Below are positions 1 through 8,388 of a stretch of DNA of 19,783 nucleotides, in pieces. The stretch is taken from the NCBI GenBank assembly GCA_046483125.1, contig JAWODU010000111.1:1-19783 (forward strand), written 5' to 3'. Position 1 is the stretch's first letter. Every line of letters begins with the position of its first letter. Below the pieces are notes generated by a model. That model did no database searches. It saw only the letters and a program-made list of their open reading frames with translations, and was not told the origin of the DNA. Origin of the DNA: JAWODU01 sp046483125 (GTDB lineage: Bacteria; Verrucomicrobiota; Kiritimatiellia; UBA8416; JAWODU01). A program made the translations under genes and the position numbers.

Positions 1-356
1 CCGGCGGCGCTATCATCTTCCAGTGGCCGCCAGCGATGCGGGCTGTTGCGTCACGCATTTCGCTTCCGCAGGATTCGCAAATCGGATCGCAAGCTTGCCG
101 CTTCTGCAAGGCCCCGCCCTCCGAGCGTGTATACATATACCCGAGGAGGGCGGAAACGAAGCAGAAGCGGTGAGATCGCGGTTCGATTTGCGAACGAAAT
201 GCGTGACGCGGGGGTACAGGGCACAAGCAAAACCCAGAGAACCCGTCCGCTCCCGCGCTCCGGCCGCATGACGCTGAGGAAGGAGTACAAAGCCGAACTC
301 TCCTTTTAACTTTGCTTGAAACTCATGGCCCGTATTTCGTACCTTCTCTGCGAACC
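1..356. other. Non-coding region upstream of the peptide transporter operon
   Basis: No convincing gene is seen here. The open frames lack ribosome binding sites and overlap one another on both strands, as expected of a fold-back sequence. The first 209 bases are dominated by a long imperfect inverted repeat, listed separately. Downstream of it, AAGGAG at 280-285 can pair with CTCCTT at 300-305 and a short T run follows (304-307). This could be a weak terminator for something upstream, but the 14-base loop makes that doubtful. No promoter for the following gene could be assigned. Confidence 0.5.
48..209. repeat. 162-bp imperfect fold-back (inverted repeat)
   Basis: The two ends are a perfect 15-bp inverted repeat (48-62 with 195-209). 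Moving inward, further perfect arms pair in the same order: 74-84 with 184-194 (11 bp), 98-107 with 161-170 (10 bp) and 114-122 with 145-153 (9 bp). The loop includes GTATACATATAC. About 45 base pairs can form in total, interrupted by bulges. This ordered nesting cannot be chance. It could be a miniature non-autonomous mobile element, a REP/BIME-like repeat or a structured RNA in the leader of the transporter operon. I see no transposase gene and no attC core sites. Confidence 0.8.
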
Positions 357-2576
357 ATGAACAAACTCAGCCGCCATATCCTTTCCCTGCTGATCCTTGC
401 TGCCGGTTCGATCTCGCTCACCTCCTGCAGTAACAACCCGTACACTGCAGAAGAAGAATCGGGAACCACGTACTACTCCGCCTTTTCCACTCCGCCCCTT
501 CAGCTTGACCCCGCCGAAGCGTACTGGTCCCACCAGGGCGCCATAATAGACCAGATATACGAGCCTCCGCTCAGCTACCACTACCTCAAGCGGCCGTACG
601 AAGTCGTACCCCTGACCGCCGAGTCCGTACCACGGCCCGTGTATTACGACGGCAACAGAAACAGACTCGCCGCCGATGAAGCGTCGGCGGAATCGGTGAA
701 GCGCGTGGAATACACGATTCGTATCAAACGCGGAATCAAGTATCAGGACCACCCCTGCTTCGCCGTCGGCTCAAACGGGGACTATATCTACCGGAACGTT
801 GAACAAAGCGAAACAAGTTCCTGCCAAAGCATCCAGGATTTTCCGCAAAAGGGCACACGAGAACTGAAAGCCGCCGATTACGTTCTCCAGATCCGGCGCA
901 TGGCCGACCCCCGCGTTGAATGCCCCATATTCCCGACGCTGGAAAACTACATACTCGGGCTTACGGAACTGAGAAAAAGCATGGAAGACTACCTCTCCGA
1001 GGTCCGCCGAAGACGAAAGGAGAAAGCCGGGACCGCTTACAACCGAGAGCGAAACGAAAGGAAAAACCCCATTCGAATCGATTATCTTTCTCTCGAATGC
1101 CCCGGTGCGGAGGTAATAGACGACTACACTTACCGCATTACTCTCAAAAAGAAATACCCTCCGTTCCGTTACTGGTTATGCATGCATTTCTTCGCCCCGG
1201 TTCCTCCCGAAGCTCTCGATTTCTACGAACAGCCCGCTATGATCGACAGGCATTTTGTGCTCAGCCGCTGTCCCGTCGGCACCGGTCCTTATTACGTGAA
1301 AAAGTTTAAACCGAACGAAAACATCGTTCTTGAAAAAAACCCTAATTATCACCCCGACTTCTATCCGGCAACCGGGATGCCGGAAGATAAAGAAGCCGGT
1401 CTCCTGGCCGACGAGGGCAGGCGCCTGCCTTTTATTGACCGTCAGTACCTTCGCTACGAACAGGAGGTGATCCCGCGCTGGAACAAATTCACGCAAGGCT
1501 ACTACGATGCTTCAGGTATCAGCGATGACGTTTTTGACAAGGTGATCCAGGTTGGCGACCAGGCCGGCAGTCACCTTTCGCCCGCCATGCGCAGAAAAGG
1601 CATCAGGCTCGTCAAGTACGTCGATACTTCTTTCTTCTACATGGCTTTCAACATGCTGGATGACGTGGTCGGAGGTTACACGGAGAAAAAGCGCAAACTC
1701 CGCCGGGCAATCTCCATAGCCGCGGACGCCAACGCGTTCTGCGATATCTTCATGAACGGACGCGGAGTGCAGGCCCAGGGCCCCGTCCCCCCGGGAATAT
1801 TCGGGTACCTCGGCGAGAAACCGGGTACCAACCCGTTCACGGACCGCTGGGACCCGGTCATGGGACGTCACGTTAGAAAGGACATCGATACCGCGCGCAG
1901 GCTTCTGGCGGAAGCCGGATATCCCGGGGGCGTGGGACCCGACGGAAGGCCCCTTACCCTTTATTTCGACCACGCCAGGGTCGGAGACGCGGACTTCCCC
2001 ACCCAGTTCAGGTGGTGGCGCAAGCGTTTTAACCTGCTGGGAATCAGACTTGAACAGAGGGGAACGGATTTGAGCCAGTTTCAGATCAAGCGCCGCGAAG
2101 GCCGGTGGCAAATGGTAATGAGCGGCTGGCTGGCCGATTATCCGGATCCGGAAAACTTCCTTTTTCTTTTCTACGGCCCCAACAGCAAGGTCAGAACCGG
2201 CGGCGTGAACCTCTACAACTATGAGAACCAGGAATATGACGAACTTTTTCTGCGGATGGTGTCCACGCCTAACGGCCCCGAAAGGCAGGCCATCATAAAC
2301 GACATGGTCGGTATTCTCCAGCGTGACGCGCCGGCAATATGGCTGTATCATCCCGAGGATTACATCCTTTACCACAAGTGGTACCGCAACGCCAAGCCGC
2401 ACCCCATGCTGTACAACACCATGAAGTACCGGAGGATAGAGCCGGACGTCCGGGCGGACTGCCGGAAGAAATGGAACTCTCCCGTCCTCTGGCCGGTCCT
2501 CGCCATTTTCGCCCTTATAACGGCAGGGATAATACCCGCGATTGTCAAGGCTTACCGCAGAGAAAGGGGATTGTAA
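357..2576 (+). CDS. Peptide ABC transporter, substrate-binding lipoprotein (SBP family 5)
   Basis: This is the extracytoplasmic receptor of a peptide/nickel-type ABC importer, family 5 (DppA/OppA/YejA-like). The chosen ATG at 357 gives 739 residues and places a lipoprotein signal peptide at the N-terminus: positive start, hydrophobic stretch, lipobox LTSC with the lipidated Cys at residue 24. An in-frame ATG at 312 would add 15 residues ahead of this signal and is less likely. Neither start has a clear Shine-Dalgarno sequence. Family features include GTGPYYVKKF followed by the NPNYHP segment in the middle and WLADYPDPENFLFLFYGPNS near the C-terminus. Oddly, the protein ends in a predicted membrane helix (about residues 709-729) followed by a basic tail, so it may be anchored at both ends. 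The permease gene begins 2 bases after its stop. The exact substrate cannot be told. Confidence 0.93.
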   Translation: MNKLSRHILSLLILAAGSISLTSCSNNPYTAEEESGTTYYSAFSTPPLQLDPAEAYWSHQGAIIDQIYEPPLSYHYLKRPYEVVPLTAESVPRPVYYDGNRNRLAADEASAESVKRVEYTIRIKRGIKYQDHPCFAVGSNGDYIYRNVEQSETSSCQSIQDFPQKGTRELKAADYVLQIRRMADPRVECPIFPTLENYILGLTELRKSMEDYLSEVRRRRKEKAGTAYNRERNERKNPIRIDYLSLECPGAEVIDDYTYRITLKKKYPPFRYWLCMHFFAPVPPEALDFYEQPAMIDRHFVLSRCPVGTGPYYVKKFKPNENIVLEKNPNYHPDFYPATGMPEDKEAGLLADEGRRLPFIDRQYLRYEQEVIPRWNKFTQGYYDASGISDDVFDKVIQVGDQAGSHLSPAMRRKGIRLVKYVDTSFFYMAFNMLDDVVGGYTEKKRKLRRAISIAADANAFCDIFMNGRGVQAQGPVPPGIFGYLGEKPGTNPFTDRWDPVMGRHVRKDIDTARRLLAEAGYPGGVGPDGRPLTLYFDHARVGDADFPTQFRWWRKRFNLLGIRLEQRGTDLSQFQIKRREGRWQMVMSGWLADYPDPENFLFLFYGPNSKVRTGGVNLYNYENQEYDELFLRMVSTPNGPERQAIINDMVGILQRDAPAIWLYHPEDYILYHKWYRNAKPHPMLYNTMKYRRIEPDVRADCRKKWNSPVLWPVLAIFALITAGIIPAIVKAYRRERGL

Positions 2577-2578
2577 CG

Positions 2579-3580
2579 GTGACAGCGTACATTATCAGGC
2601 GCGTTCTTTACGGACTGCTTATCCTGGTTACGGTCAATATCCTGCTTTTCATGGTGTTCTTCCAGGTACACCCGCCGCGGGCAATGGCCGTGCGCCATCT
2701 CGGCGAGAAATACGCCACGGATGAAGCCGTAGAAAACTGGCTCTCGGAGAAAGGGTACGATCTTCCGGTTTTCTACAACGGGGACAAGGCGTTTCCCGAG
2801 TCGCTGACCCGGACACTTTTCTGGCAGAAAAGTATTTACCTTTTCGCACTGGACTTCGGCATATCCGACGCCACTGAAGATCCGATATCGGATGAAATAC
2901 TTGAACGCATTCCTCCTTCTCTGTGCATTGCCGTCCCCAGTTTTGTGCTGGGCCTTTTCCTGGCCATAGTCATTTCCATGCTTGTCGCGTTCTACCGGGG
3001 CTCCTACCTGGACGGCGCCGCACTCGTGATATCAGTCTTTCTCATGTCCATACCAAGCATGATTTACGTGGTGATATTCCAGTATGTGTTCGGCAATGTT
3101 CTCCGCGTAACCCCCACGTCCGGATTTGCCAGGACCTTTCCCGACGTGCTCCGTTTTATCGCCCTGCCTGTCAGCGTGATCGTCATATCCGGAATCGGCG
3201 GAAGCGTCCGTTATTACCGAACAGTATTTATGGAAGAAGTCAACCGTGATTACATCCGTACCGCCCGGTCCAAAGGGCTTGGTGAAGGCAAAGTACTTTT
3301 CAAACACGCCCTGAGAAACGCGATCCTTCCGATACTCACCAGTGTGGTGGCACAGCTTCCGTTCCTGATCATGGGCTCCATGCTGGTCGAACGCTTCTTC
3401 GGAATTCCGGGCCTGGGCAATTATCTCATAGACGCTATCGGGCGGAACGACTTCGCGGTGATTCGCGCCATTGTCTTTCTCGGCACCGCCCTGTACATCG
3501 TCGCCCTGATCCTGGTCGATATAAGTTACTGTGTCGCCGATCCCCGCATCCGCGTCGGCGGAAAGGAGCACGGATCGTGA
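2579..3580 (+). CDS. Peptide ABC transporter permease (DppB/OppB type)
   Basis: This is an inner-membrane permease subunit of the importer, 333 residues. The frame is open back to 2339, but that part overlaps the binding-protein gene and looks non-coding. The GTG at 2579 sits about 8 bases after AAGGGGA and starts a typical DppB N-terminus, TAYIIRRVLYGLLILVTVN, which forms the first membrane helix. A periplasmic loop (roughly residues 35-115) is followed by five further hydrophobic segments. The EAA-type coupling loop that contacts the ATPase is visible as DYIRTARSKGLGEGKVLFKH, followed by ALRNAILPILT. The C-terminus has the family's FGIPGLGNYLIDAIGRND segment. The stop overlaps the next gene's start by 4 bases (GTGA), which indicates translational coupling. 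Confidence 0.94.
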   Translation: MTAYIIRRVLYGLLILVTVNILLFMVFFQVHPPRAMAVRHLGEKYATDEAVENWLSEKGYDLPVFYNGDKAFPESLTRTLFWQKSIYLFALDFGISDATEDPISDEILERIPPSLCIAVPSFVLGLFLAIVISMLVAFYRGSYLDGAALVISVFLMSIPSMIYVVIFQYVFGNVLRVTPTSGFARTFPDVLRFIALPVSVIVISGIGGSVRYYRTVFMEEVNRDYIRTARSKGLGEGKVLFKHALRNAILPILTSVVAQLPFLIMGSMLVERFFGIPGLGNYLIDAIGRNDFAVIRAIVFLGTALYIVALILVDISYCVADPRIRVGGKEHGS

Positions 3581-4770
3581 CCCCGGAGAGTTTCGTCAGT
3601 GTCTTTTATTACTTCATGGCCGACAACGGTTCGCCGGGTGGTCTCGCCGCCCGGATATGGCATTGCTGGTACACCCAGGATATTCTGGTGCTCGGTCTGC
3701 TGTTCATTGTATTTCTCGGCTGGAAAAACATAGCGGGCAACGCCCAGTGGCGCCGGGCTTTCGCCGCCATGTTCCGCCGCCGCGGCGTGAGAATCAGCGC
3801 CGCGATTCTGAGCATGTACGCTCTCATCGGAGTAGCCGACAGTGTCGGTTACCATCCGTACCTGCGGGATGACGCGGGCGACGTGCGCAGAGACCCGGCT
3901 ACCGGTACCGCCCTCATCGACGCCGGGGGGTTGAGTCTTTTCGATGTTCTGTTCACCGGTCTCCGCAATATCCAGGAAAAAACCTACAGCAAACCGTTCG
4001 GAACCCGTCTCCTGAACAAGGAACTCGTGTCACGCCCTGACGGCACACTCGCGCGGGAACGTCCCGGGCTCCGTTACCCCGGGCTCCACGTTCTCGGGAC
4101 AAACAAGGTTGGAAACGACGTCCTGTACGTTTCACTCAAGAGCATTCGCACAGGTCTTATTATCGGTTTGTTTACCACGCTGGTTGTTATTCCGATTGCC
4201 ATGCTTATGGGAATACTGGCGGGTTATTCCGGCGGATGGATTGACGATATTATACAGTTTACCTACACTGTTCTGGCGTCTATCCCTTCAATCCTTCTCA
4301 TAGTCGCCTTCATGTCTCTTTTCGAAAAGCCCGGGCTTTTCCATCTCTGTTTTGTTCTGGGCATCATCTCGTGGACAGGTTTGTGCCGCGTCCTGCGCGG
4401 CGAAACCATGAAACTCCGCGAAACCGAATACGTCCAGGCGGCCCGGGCCATCGGCGTTTCCAGGCTCCGCATAATGTGGTCGCACCTCGCCCCGAACGTG
4501 ACGCACCTGGCCCTGATAACCGCCGTGCTTGGTTTTTCCGGCAGGGTTCTGTCGGAGACGGTCCTTACCTATCTTGGCGTAGGCGTCGGGCCGGACACTT
4601 ACTCGTGGGGCAGTATGATCAACCTGGCGCTGGGAGAGCTTTCACGGGATCCGGAAATCTGGTGGAACCTTGCCGCGGCCTTTGTCTTCATGCTGGGCCT
4701 GGTTCTGCCGGCTAACATATTCGGCGACGCGATGCGCGACGCTCTTGATCCGAGATTGAGGACAGAATGA
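3577..4770 (+). CDS. Peptide ABC transporter permease (DppC/OppC/YejE type)
   Basis: This is the second permease subunit, 397 residues. It starts with GTG in a GTGA overlap with the upstream stop and has a strong AAAGGAG 8-10 bases before it. It is longer than a typical DppC (about 300 residues). An N-terminal extension has two hydrophobic segments (about 28-48 and 65-85) and a soluble stretch before the core permease domain, similar to YejE-type subunits. The coupling loop reads ETEYVQAARAIGVSRLRIMW followed by SHLAPNV. The C-terminus contains the conserved LTYLGVGVGPDTYSWGSMI and ends in DPRLR, as usual for the family. It pairs with the preceding permease. Its stop overlaps the ATPase gene start by 4 bases (ATGA). 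Confidence 0.94.
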   Translation: MTPESFVSVFYYFMADNGSPGGLAARIWHCWYTQDILVLGLLFIVFLGWKNIAGNAQWRRAFAAMFRRRGVRISAAILSMYALIGVADSVGYHPYLRDDAGDVRRDPATGTALIDAGGLSLFDVLFTGLRNIQEKTYSKPFGTRLLNKELVSRPDGTLARERPGLRYPGLHVLGTNKVGNDVLYVSLKSIRTGLIIGLFTTLVVIPIAMLMGILAGYSGGWIDDIIQFTYTVLASIPSILLIVAFMSLFEKPGLFHLCFVLGIISWTGLCRVLRGETMKLRETEYVQAARAIGVSRLRIMWSHLAPNVTHLALITAVLGFSGRVLSETVLTYLGVGVGPDTYSWGSMINLALGELSRDPEIWWNLAAAFVFMLGLVLPANIFGDAMRDALDPRLRTE

Positions 4771-6806
4771 CGCAAAAACCGCCAGTACTTAAAATTGATG
4801 ACCTTCGCACTTACTTCCGAACGGCCGGGGGAATTGCCAGGGCTGTCGACGGCGTCTCCTTCTCCATAGGCGAAAAGGAAACCTACGCTCTCGTAGGAGA
4901 ATCCGGCTGTGGCAAATCCGTAACGGCCCTGTCGGTCATGGACCTCGTGCCGCCCCCGGCCGGCCGGATTGAGAGCGGAACAATTACCCTCAGCAACCGG
5001 ACAATTTCCGGCCTGCCGCCGGTGGAAATGCGGAAGATCCGCGGCAACCGCGTTTCCATGATATTTCAGGAGCCCATGACCGCCCTGAACCCGGTGTTTA
5101 CCATCGGCAACCAGATATCCGAGGCAGTACTTCTTCACAGGAACGCGGCGCTGAAAGAAGCCCGCGCGATAGCCGTTGACATGCTTGAAAGAGTCGGCAT
5201 TCCCGATGCCGCATCAAGGTATTACGATTACCCCCACCAGATGTCCGGCGGAATGCGGCAGAGGGTAATGATTGCCATCGCCCTGGTCTGCCAGCCCGAG
5301 GTCCTCATCGCCGATGAACCCACCACGGCCCTCGACGTAACCATACAGTCACAGATCCTCGAACTGATCCGGAATCTAAAAGACGAATTCAGCACCGCGG
5401 TACTGCTCATTACCCATGACATGGGAGTGGTCAAGGAAAACGCCGACCGCGTCGGCGTAATGTACGCCGGCAGGATCGTCGAAGAAGCGTCCCGGGACCA
5501 GTTGTTCGCCTCGCCGCGCCATCCGTACACTCAACTCCTGCTCCGCTCCATGCCGGCCAGGGCCGAAAGAAACAAGCCGCTTGCCGCTATAAAAGGAATG
5601 GTGCCCAAAGCAACGGACTTTCCGCCCGGTTGCCGCTTCCACAACCGCTGTCCATACGCGTTTGACAGGTGCAGGAGAGAGGCGCCGCGCCGCCTTGACG
5701 CAAACACCGGGCACTACGCGGAATGTTTTCTGCTCGATGCCCCCCGTTCACAGCACTCCGCGCTCCGGCAGGAGCCGGCCGCCGCGGCGCCGACGCCCGG
5801 CCGCGGACAAAGAGAAACCAGGCTGGAGATTCGCGGGCTGAAGATGCATTTTCCCATCAGGAAGGGCCTCCTCAAGCGTACCGTTGCAACGGTAAAGGCG
5901 GTCGACGGGGTCACCATGCGGGTGGGCGCGGGTGAAACCGTCGCACTCGTGGGAGAATCCGGCTGTGGAAAGACAACCGCCGGTAAGTGCCTCATCAGAC
6001 TGCTGGATCCCACGGCCGGTGCGATTCTGCTTGAAAACACCGACATTGCCGCGATACCGAAACGCAGGGTCAAGGATTACCGGCGCCGTATTCAGATGAT
6101 CTTCCAGGATCCGTTCTCCAGCCTCAACCCGCGAATGATGATACGCAATATCATAACCGAAGGAATGACCGCCCACCGGATCGGGTCGTCTTTCGCCGGG
6201 AGGACGGAAAAAGCCGGGGACCTGATGGAACGTGTCGGTCTTGACAAGACGGCGCTCGACAGATATCCGCACGAATTCTCCGGCGGACAGCGCCAGCGCA
6301 TAGGGCTGGCAAGGGCCCTCGCGTTGAACCCGGACCTGATAGTCTGCGATGAAGCCACCAGTTCGCTCGACGTCTCGATCCAGGCACAGATACTTAACCT
6401 GCTCAAACGGCTTCAGTCCGAATTCAATGTCTCATATCTTTTCATCACGCACGACCTCAGCGTGGTCAAGTATCTCGCGGACCGCGTATACGTCATGTAC
6501 CTGGGCAGAATCGTGGAAGAAGGGACCAACGATGAAATATTCAGCGATCCACAGCACCCGTATACCCGCGCTCTCCTGTCGGCGGTGCCGCATGTTGACG
6601 AAGCTACCGGCCGCCGCAGAATCGTGCTGGGAGGCGACGTACCGTCGCCCGTTTCGCCGCCGGCGGGATGCCATTTCCACCCCCGCTGTCCGGAAGCCGA
6701 CGCCCCCTGCCGCGAGAATTATCCACAGCCTGCCCGCCTGGCTTCCACGCATTTATGCCGATGCCTGCACAGGGTCGGCATTGCCGCGGCGCGAAGTCTC
6801 TATTAA
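4767..6806 (+). CDS. Fused double ATPase of the peptide ABC transporter (DppD-DppF / YejF type)
   Basis: The energising subunit, 679 residues, contains two complete ABC domains in one chain, as in YejF and GsiA. Domain 1 has Walker A GESGCGKS (44-51), a Q-loop at FQEP (100-103), signature MSGGMRQR (159-166), Walker B IADEP and H-loop THD. Domain 2 has Walker A GESGCGKT (397-404), signature FSGGQRQR and Walker B VCDEA. Each half ends in an oligopeptide-transporter C-terminal cysteine segment (GCRFHNRCPYAFDRC; GCHFHPRCPEADAPC) of the kind that can bind an Fe-S cluster in this family. The start is the ATG of an ATGA overlap, preceded by GAGGACAG. With the binding protein and two permeases it completes the transporter, so no separate second ATPase gene is needed. 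Confidence 0.95.
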   Translation: MTQKPPVLKIDDLRTYFRTAGGIARAVDGVSFSIGEKETYALVGESGCGKSVTALSVMDLVPPPAGRIESGTITLSNRTISGLPPVEMRKIRGNRVSMIFQEPMTALNPVFTIGNQISEAVLLHRNAALKEARAIAVDMLERVGIPDAASRYYDYPHQMSGGMRQRVMIAIALVCQPEVLIADEPTTALDVTIQSQILELIRNLKDEFSTAVLLITHDMGVVKENADRVGVMYAGRIVEEASRDQLFASPRHPYTQLLLRSMPARAERNKPLAAIKGMVPKATDFPPGCRFHNRCPYAFDRCRREAPRRLDANTGHYAECFLLDAPRSQHSALRQEPAAAAPTPGRGQRETRLEIRGLKMHFPIRKGLLKRTVATVKAVDGVTMRVGAGETVALVGESGCGKTTAGKCLIRLLDPTAGAILLENTDIAAIPKRRVKDYRRRIQMIFQDPFSSLNPRMMIRNIITEGMTAHRIGSSFAGRTEKAGDLMERVGLDKTALDRYPHEFSGGQRQRIGLARALALNPDLIVCDEATSSLDVSIQAQILNLLKRLQSEFNVSYLFITHDLSVVKYLADRVYVMYLGRIVEEGTNDEIFSDPQHPYTRALLSAVPHVDEATGRRRIVLGGDVPSPVSPPAGCHFHPRCPEADAPCRENYPQPARLASTHLCRCLHRVGIAAARSLY

Positions 6807-6840
6807 TCCGGCCGATAAATAGCGGCTTTCTGGTCATCGT

Positions 6841-6990
6841 TGTCGCGATCATCGTCCCGATCACTGTCCATTTCTTATGCTTGTCGTGATCGTTGTACCG
6901 ATCATCGTCGGATCGATCGAGACAAGGATCGGGACGATGATGTCGACGAGGATCGGGACAAAGCTCGAGACAAGGATGGTATTGCCATAC
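6841..6990. repeat. Degenerate short-repeat tract with inverted copies
   Basis: Variants of GACAAGGATCGGGACGATGA recur here in both orientations. TCATCGTCCCGATC at 6849-6862 is the exact reverse complement of GATCGGGACGATGA at 6927-6940, and further part-copies (GAGGATCGGGACA, GAGACAAGGATGG) follow to about 6978. The 286-base gap between the convergent ATPase and secG genes shows no supported gene. On one strand the tract would read as alternating Asp/Arg/Lys, but it has no ribosome binding site and only short frames. It looks like a decayed microsatellite. A weak hairpin with GCCG/CGGC arms just after the ATPase stop (about 6811-6826, followed by TTTCT) may be that operon's terminator. Confidence 0.6.
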
Positions 6991-7084
6991 CCGGTACTGT
7001 TTAATGGCCGGAGTAATAAGGGCCCACGCAAAAATAACTTCACATTTTGGCCGCCGATGCATCGCGCAGAAGAGAACTTTCAGG

Positions 7085-7103
7085 TGCCGGAGCTACTCCG
7101 GCA
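7085..7103 (-). other. Hairpin with the secG stop codon in its loop
   Basis: TGCCGGAG (7085-7092) and CTCCGGCA (7096-7103) form a perfect 8-bp stem. The three-base loop is exactly the TAG stop codon of secG, which is read on the minus strand. A pyrimidine-rich stretch (TTCTCTTCT) follows about 10 bases downstream of the stem on the minus strand, but there is no proper U-tract. It could act as an inefficient terminator or 3'-end stabiliser for the gap-pgk-tpiA-secG transcript. Confidence 0.45.
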
Positions 7104-7536
7104 TGGGATCTGAATCAGCCGGAGGGGCTTCTATCTCTCCCCGCTCCTGCGGGACCGAAGCTCCTTCGCCGGCGCCCTGCAGATCATCCGGAACGCCCCA
7201 CGAACCTTCGGCCGGCTCACCGGCACCGCGTGTCACGGGCTGGGCCGGCACGGTTTGAGCAGGCGTGCTGTCAAGCACCGAACGCGGCGCGGAACGCACA
7301 CTCCCTATCAGGGCAAGAAGCGTGGTATTTGCAAGAAACACAATTGCCAGGATTACTGTCGCCCTGGTAAGCACATTGCTTGCGCCCGAACCGAAAAGCG
7401 ACTCTCCCATCCCCACTCCAAAAGCGAGTCCGCCGATCCCCTGGCCTTTGGACTTCTGTATCAGTATTGCCCCCACAAGGAGAATGCATGACAGTATTTC
7501 CACAAAAAGCAGAATATATCTGAATATGTTAACCAT
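7093..7536 (-). CDS. secG: Preprotein translocase subunit SecG
   Basis: This is a small inner-membrane subunit that stimulates SecYEG protein export, 147 residues. It has two membrane helices (about residues 5-24 and 60-80). They flank the family's cytoplasmic loop LIQKSKGQGIGGLAFG, with the FGSGASNVLTRAT motif leading into helix 2. Beyond residue 85 it carries a Pro/Glu/Gly-rich tail of about 60 residues that is not part of the core and is probably disordered. Such tails vary widely among SecG proteins. It is the last gene of the gap-pgk-tpiA-secG cluster, 49 bases after tpiA. A tpiA-secG or pgk-secG neighbourhood is common in bacteria and supports the call. The start has GAGAGA about 5 bases upstream. 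Confidence 0.93.
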   Translation of the reverse strand: MVNIFRYILLFVEILSCILLVGAILIQKSKGQGIGGLAFGVGMGESLFGSGASNVLTRATVILAIVFLANTTLLALIGSVRSAPRSVLDSTPAQTVPAQPVTRGAGEPAEGSWGVPDDLQGAGEGASVPQERGEIEAPPADSDPMPE

Positions 7537-7585
7537 TCCTGTCTCTCTTTCGAGCGTTCCGCTTTTCCGCGGTTTGCGGCAAAAC

Positions 7586-8350
7586 TCAAACGCCTTTGTG
7601 CACTATTTCACAGAATGAACGCGCGTCAAGAGACGCCCCGCCAACCAGCGCCCCGTCAATGTCCGCCTGCCCGAGAAGGTCCGCGGCGTTGCCCGGCTTC
7701 ACACTGCCGCCGTACTGGATTCGTATCGAAGCGGCGGTGTCGGAGTCCGAGATTTCTTCGAGAGTTTTTCTCACAAACGCGTGCGCTTCCTGGGCCTGGT
7801 CAGGTGTAGCCGTCCGCCCGGTTCCTATTGCCCATATCGGTTCGTAGGCCACAATCACGGTCTTGAGTTTGCCGCCCAGACCGGCGAGGCTGTTCCTGAC
7901 CTGTCCGCCGACGATTTCACTCATCCTGCCGGCCTCTCTCTGCTCAAGGGTTTCCCCCACGCAGACAATCGGCACAAGATTGCATTCCAGCGCCGCCTTG
8001 ACTTTCCGGTTCACAATTTCATCCGTTTCGCCGAAATAGCCGCGCCGTTCGCTGTGGCCGAGAATTACATAATGACAGTAAAGGTCCCTGAGCATATTCG
8101 CGGATATTTCACCCGTGTAGGCGCCGTCGCTTTCCCAGTGCATATTCTGGGCGCCAAGCTTGATATAGGTGTCCGATATCTCGTCGCTCACTACCTTAAG
8201 CGAGGTAAAGGGCGGACACAGAACCACGTCGGCATCGCTGTTCTCGGCCAGGTCAAGCTTTATATCGCCTGCCAGGCTTTCGGCCTCGGCTACCGACTTG
8301 TTCATTTTCCAGTTTCCGGCAATAATTTTTTTCCTGTATTTCCTGGCCAT
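7586..8350 (-). CDS. tpiA: Triosephosphate isomerase
   Basis: This cytoplasmic glycolytic enzyme interconverts dihydroxyacetone phosphate and glyceraldehyde 3-phosphate. It has 254 residues, the usual length for a TIM barrel. Catalytic residues are visible: Lys15 in AGNWKMN, His99 in ILGHSERR and Glu170 in VAYEPIWAIGTG. The phosphate-binding YGGSVKPGNA and the C-terminal GALVGGASLD are also present. The ATG is preceded by AAGAGGCG on the minus strand. It lies 38 bases after pgk, with a small hairpin between them, and 49 bases before secG. It is almost certainly co-transcribed with gap and pgk. Confidence 0.97.
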   Translation of the reverse strand: MARKYRKKIIAGNWKMNKSVAEAESLAGDIKLDLAENSDADVVLCPPFTSLKVVSDEISDTYIKLGAQNMHWESDGAYTGEISANMLRDLYCHYVILGHSERRGYFGETDEIVNRKVKAALECNLVPIVCVGETLEQREAGRMSEIVGGQVRNSLAGLGGKLKTVIVAYEPIWAIGTGRTATPDQAQEAHAFVRKTLEEISDSDTAASIRIQYGGSVKPGNAADLLGQADIDGALVGGASLDARSFCEIVHKGV

Positions 8351-8369
8351 AGTTCGCCTCTTTGCTGGA

Positions 8370-8388
8370 GCGGCACGTACCCTGCCGC
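8370..8388 (-). other. Small hairpin between pgk and tpiA
   Basis: GCGGCA (8370-8375) pairs with TGCCGC (8383-8388), with a seven-base loop. It sits immediately after the pgk stop codon in the minus-strand transcript. No U-run follows, so it is not a classic terminator. It could stabilise or mark the end of the gap-pgk part of the message. Confidence 0.3.

Noticed and set aside
48..209. Integron attC site
   Set aside because: The fold-back lacks the paired GTT and AAC core sites at its ends and no gene cassette structure or integrase is present.
1512..2402. 296-codon minus-strand frame in the binding-protein gene
   Set aside because: Shadow frame without recognisable motifs; the plus strand encodes a clear family 5 binding protein.
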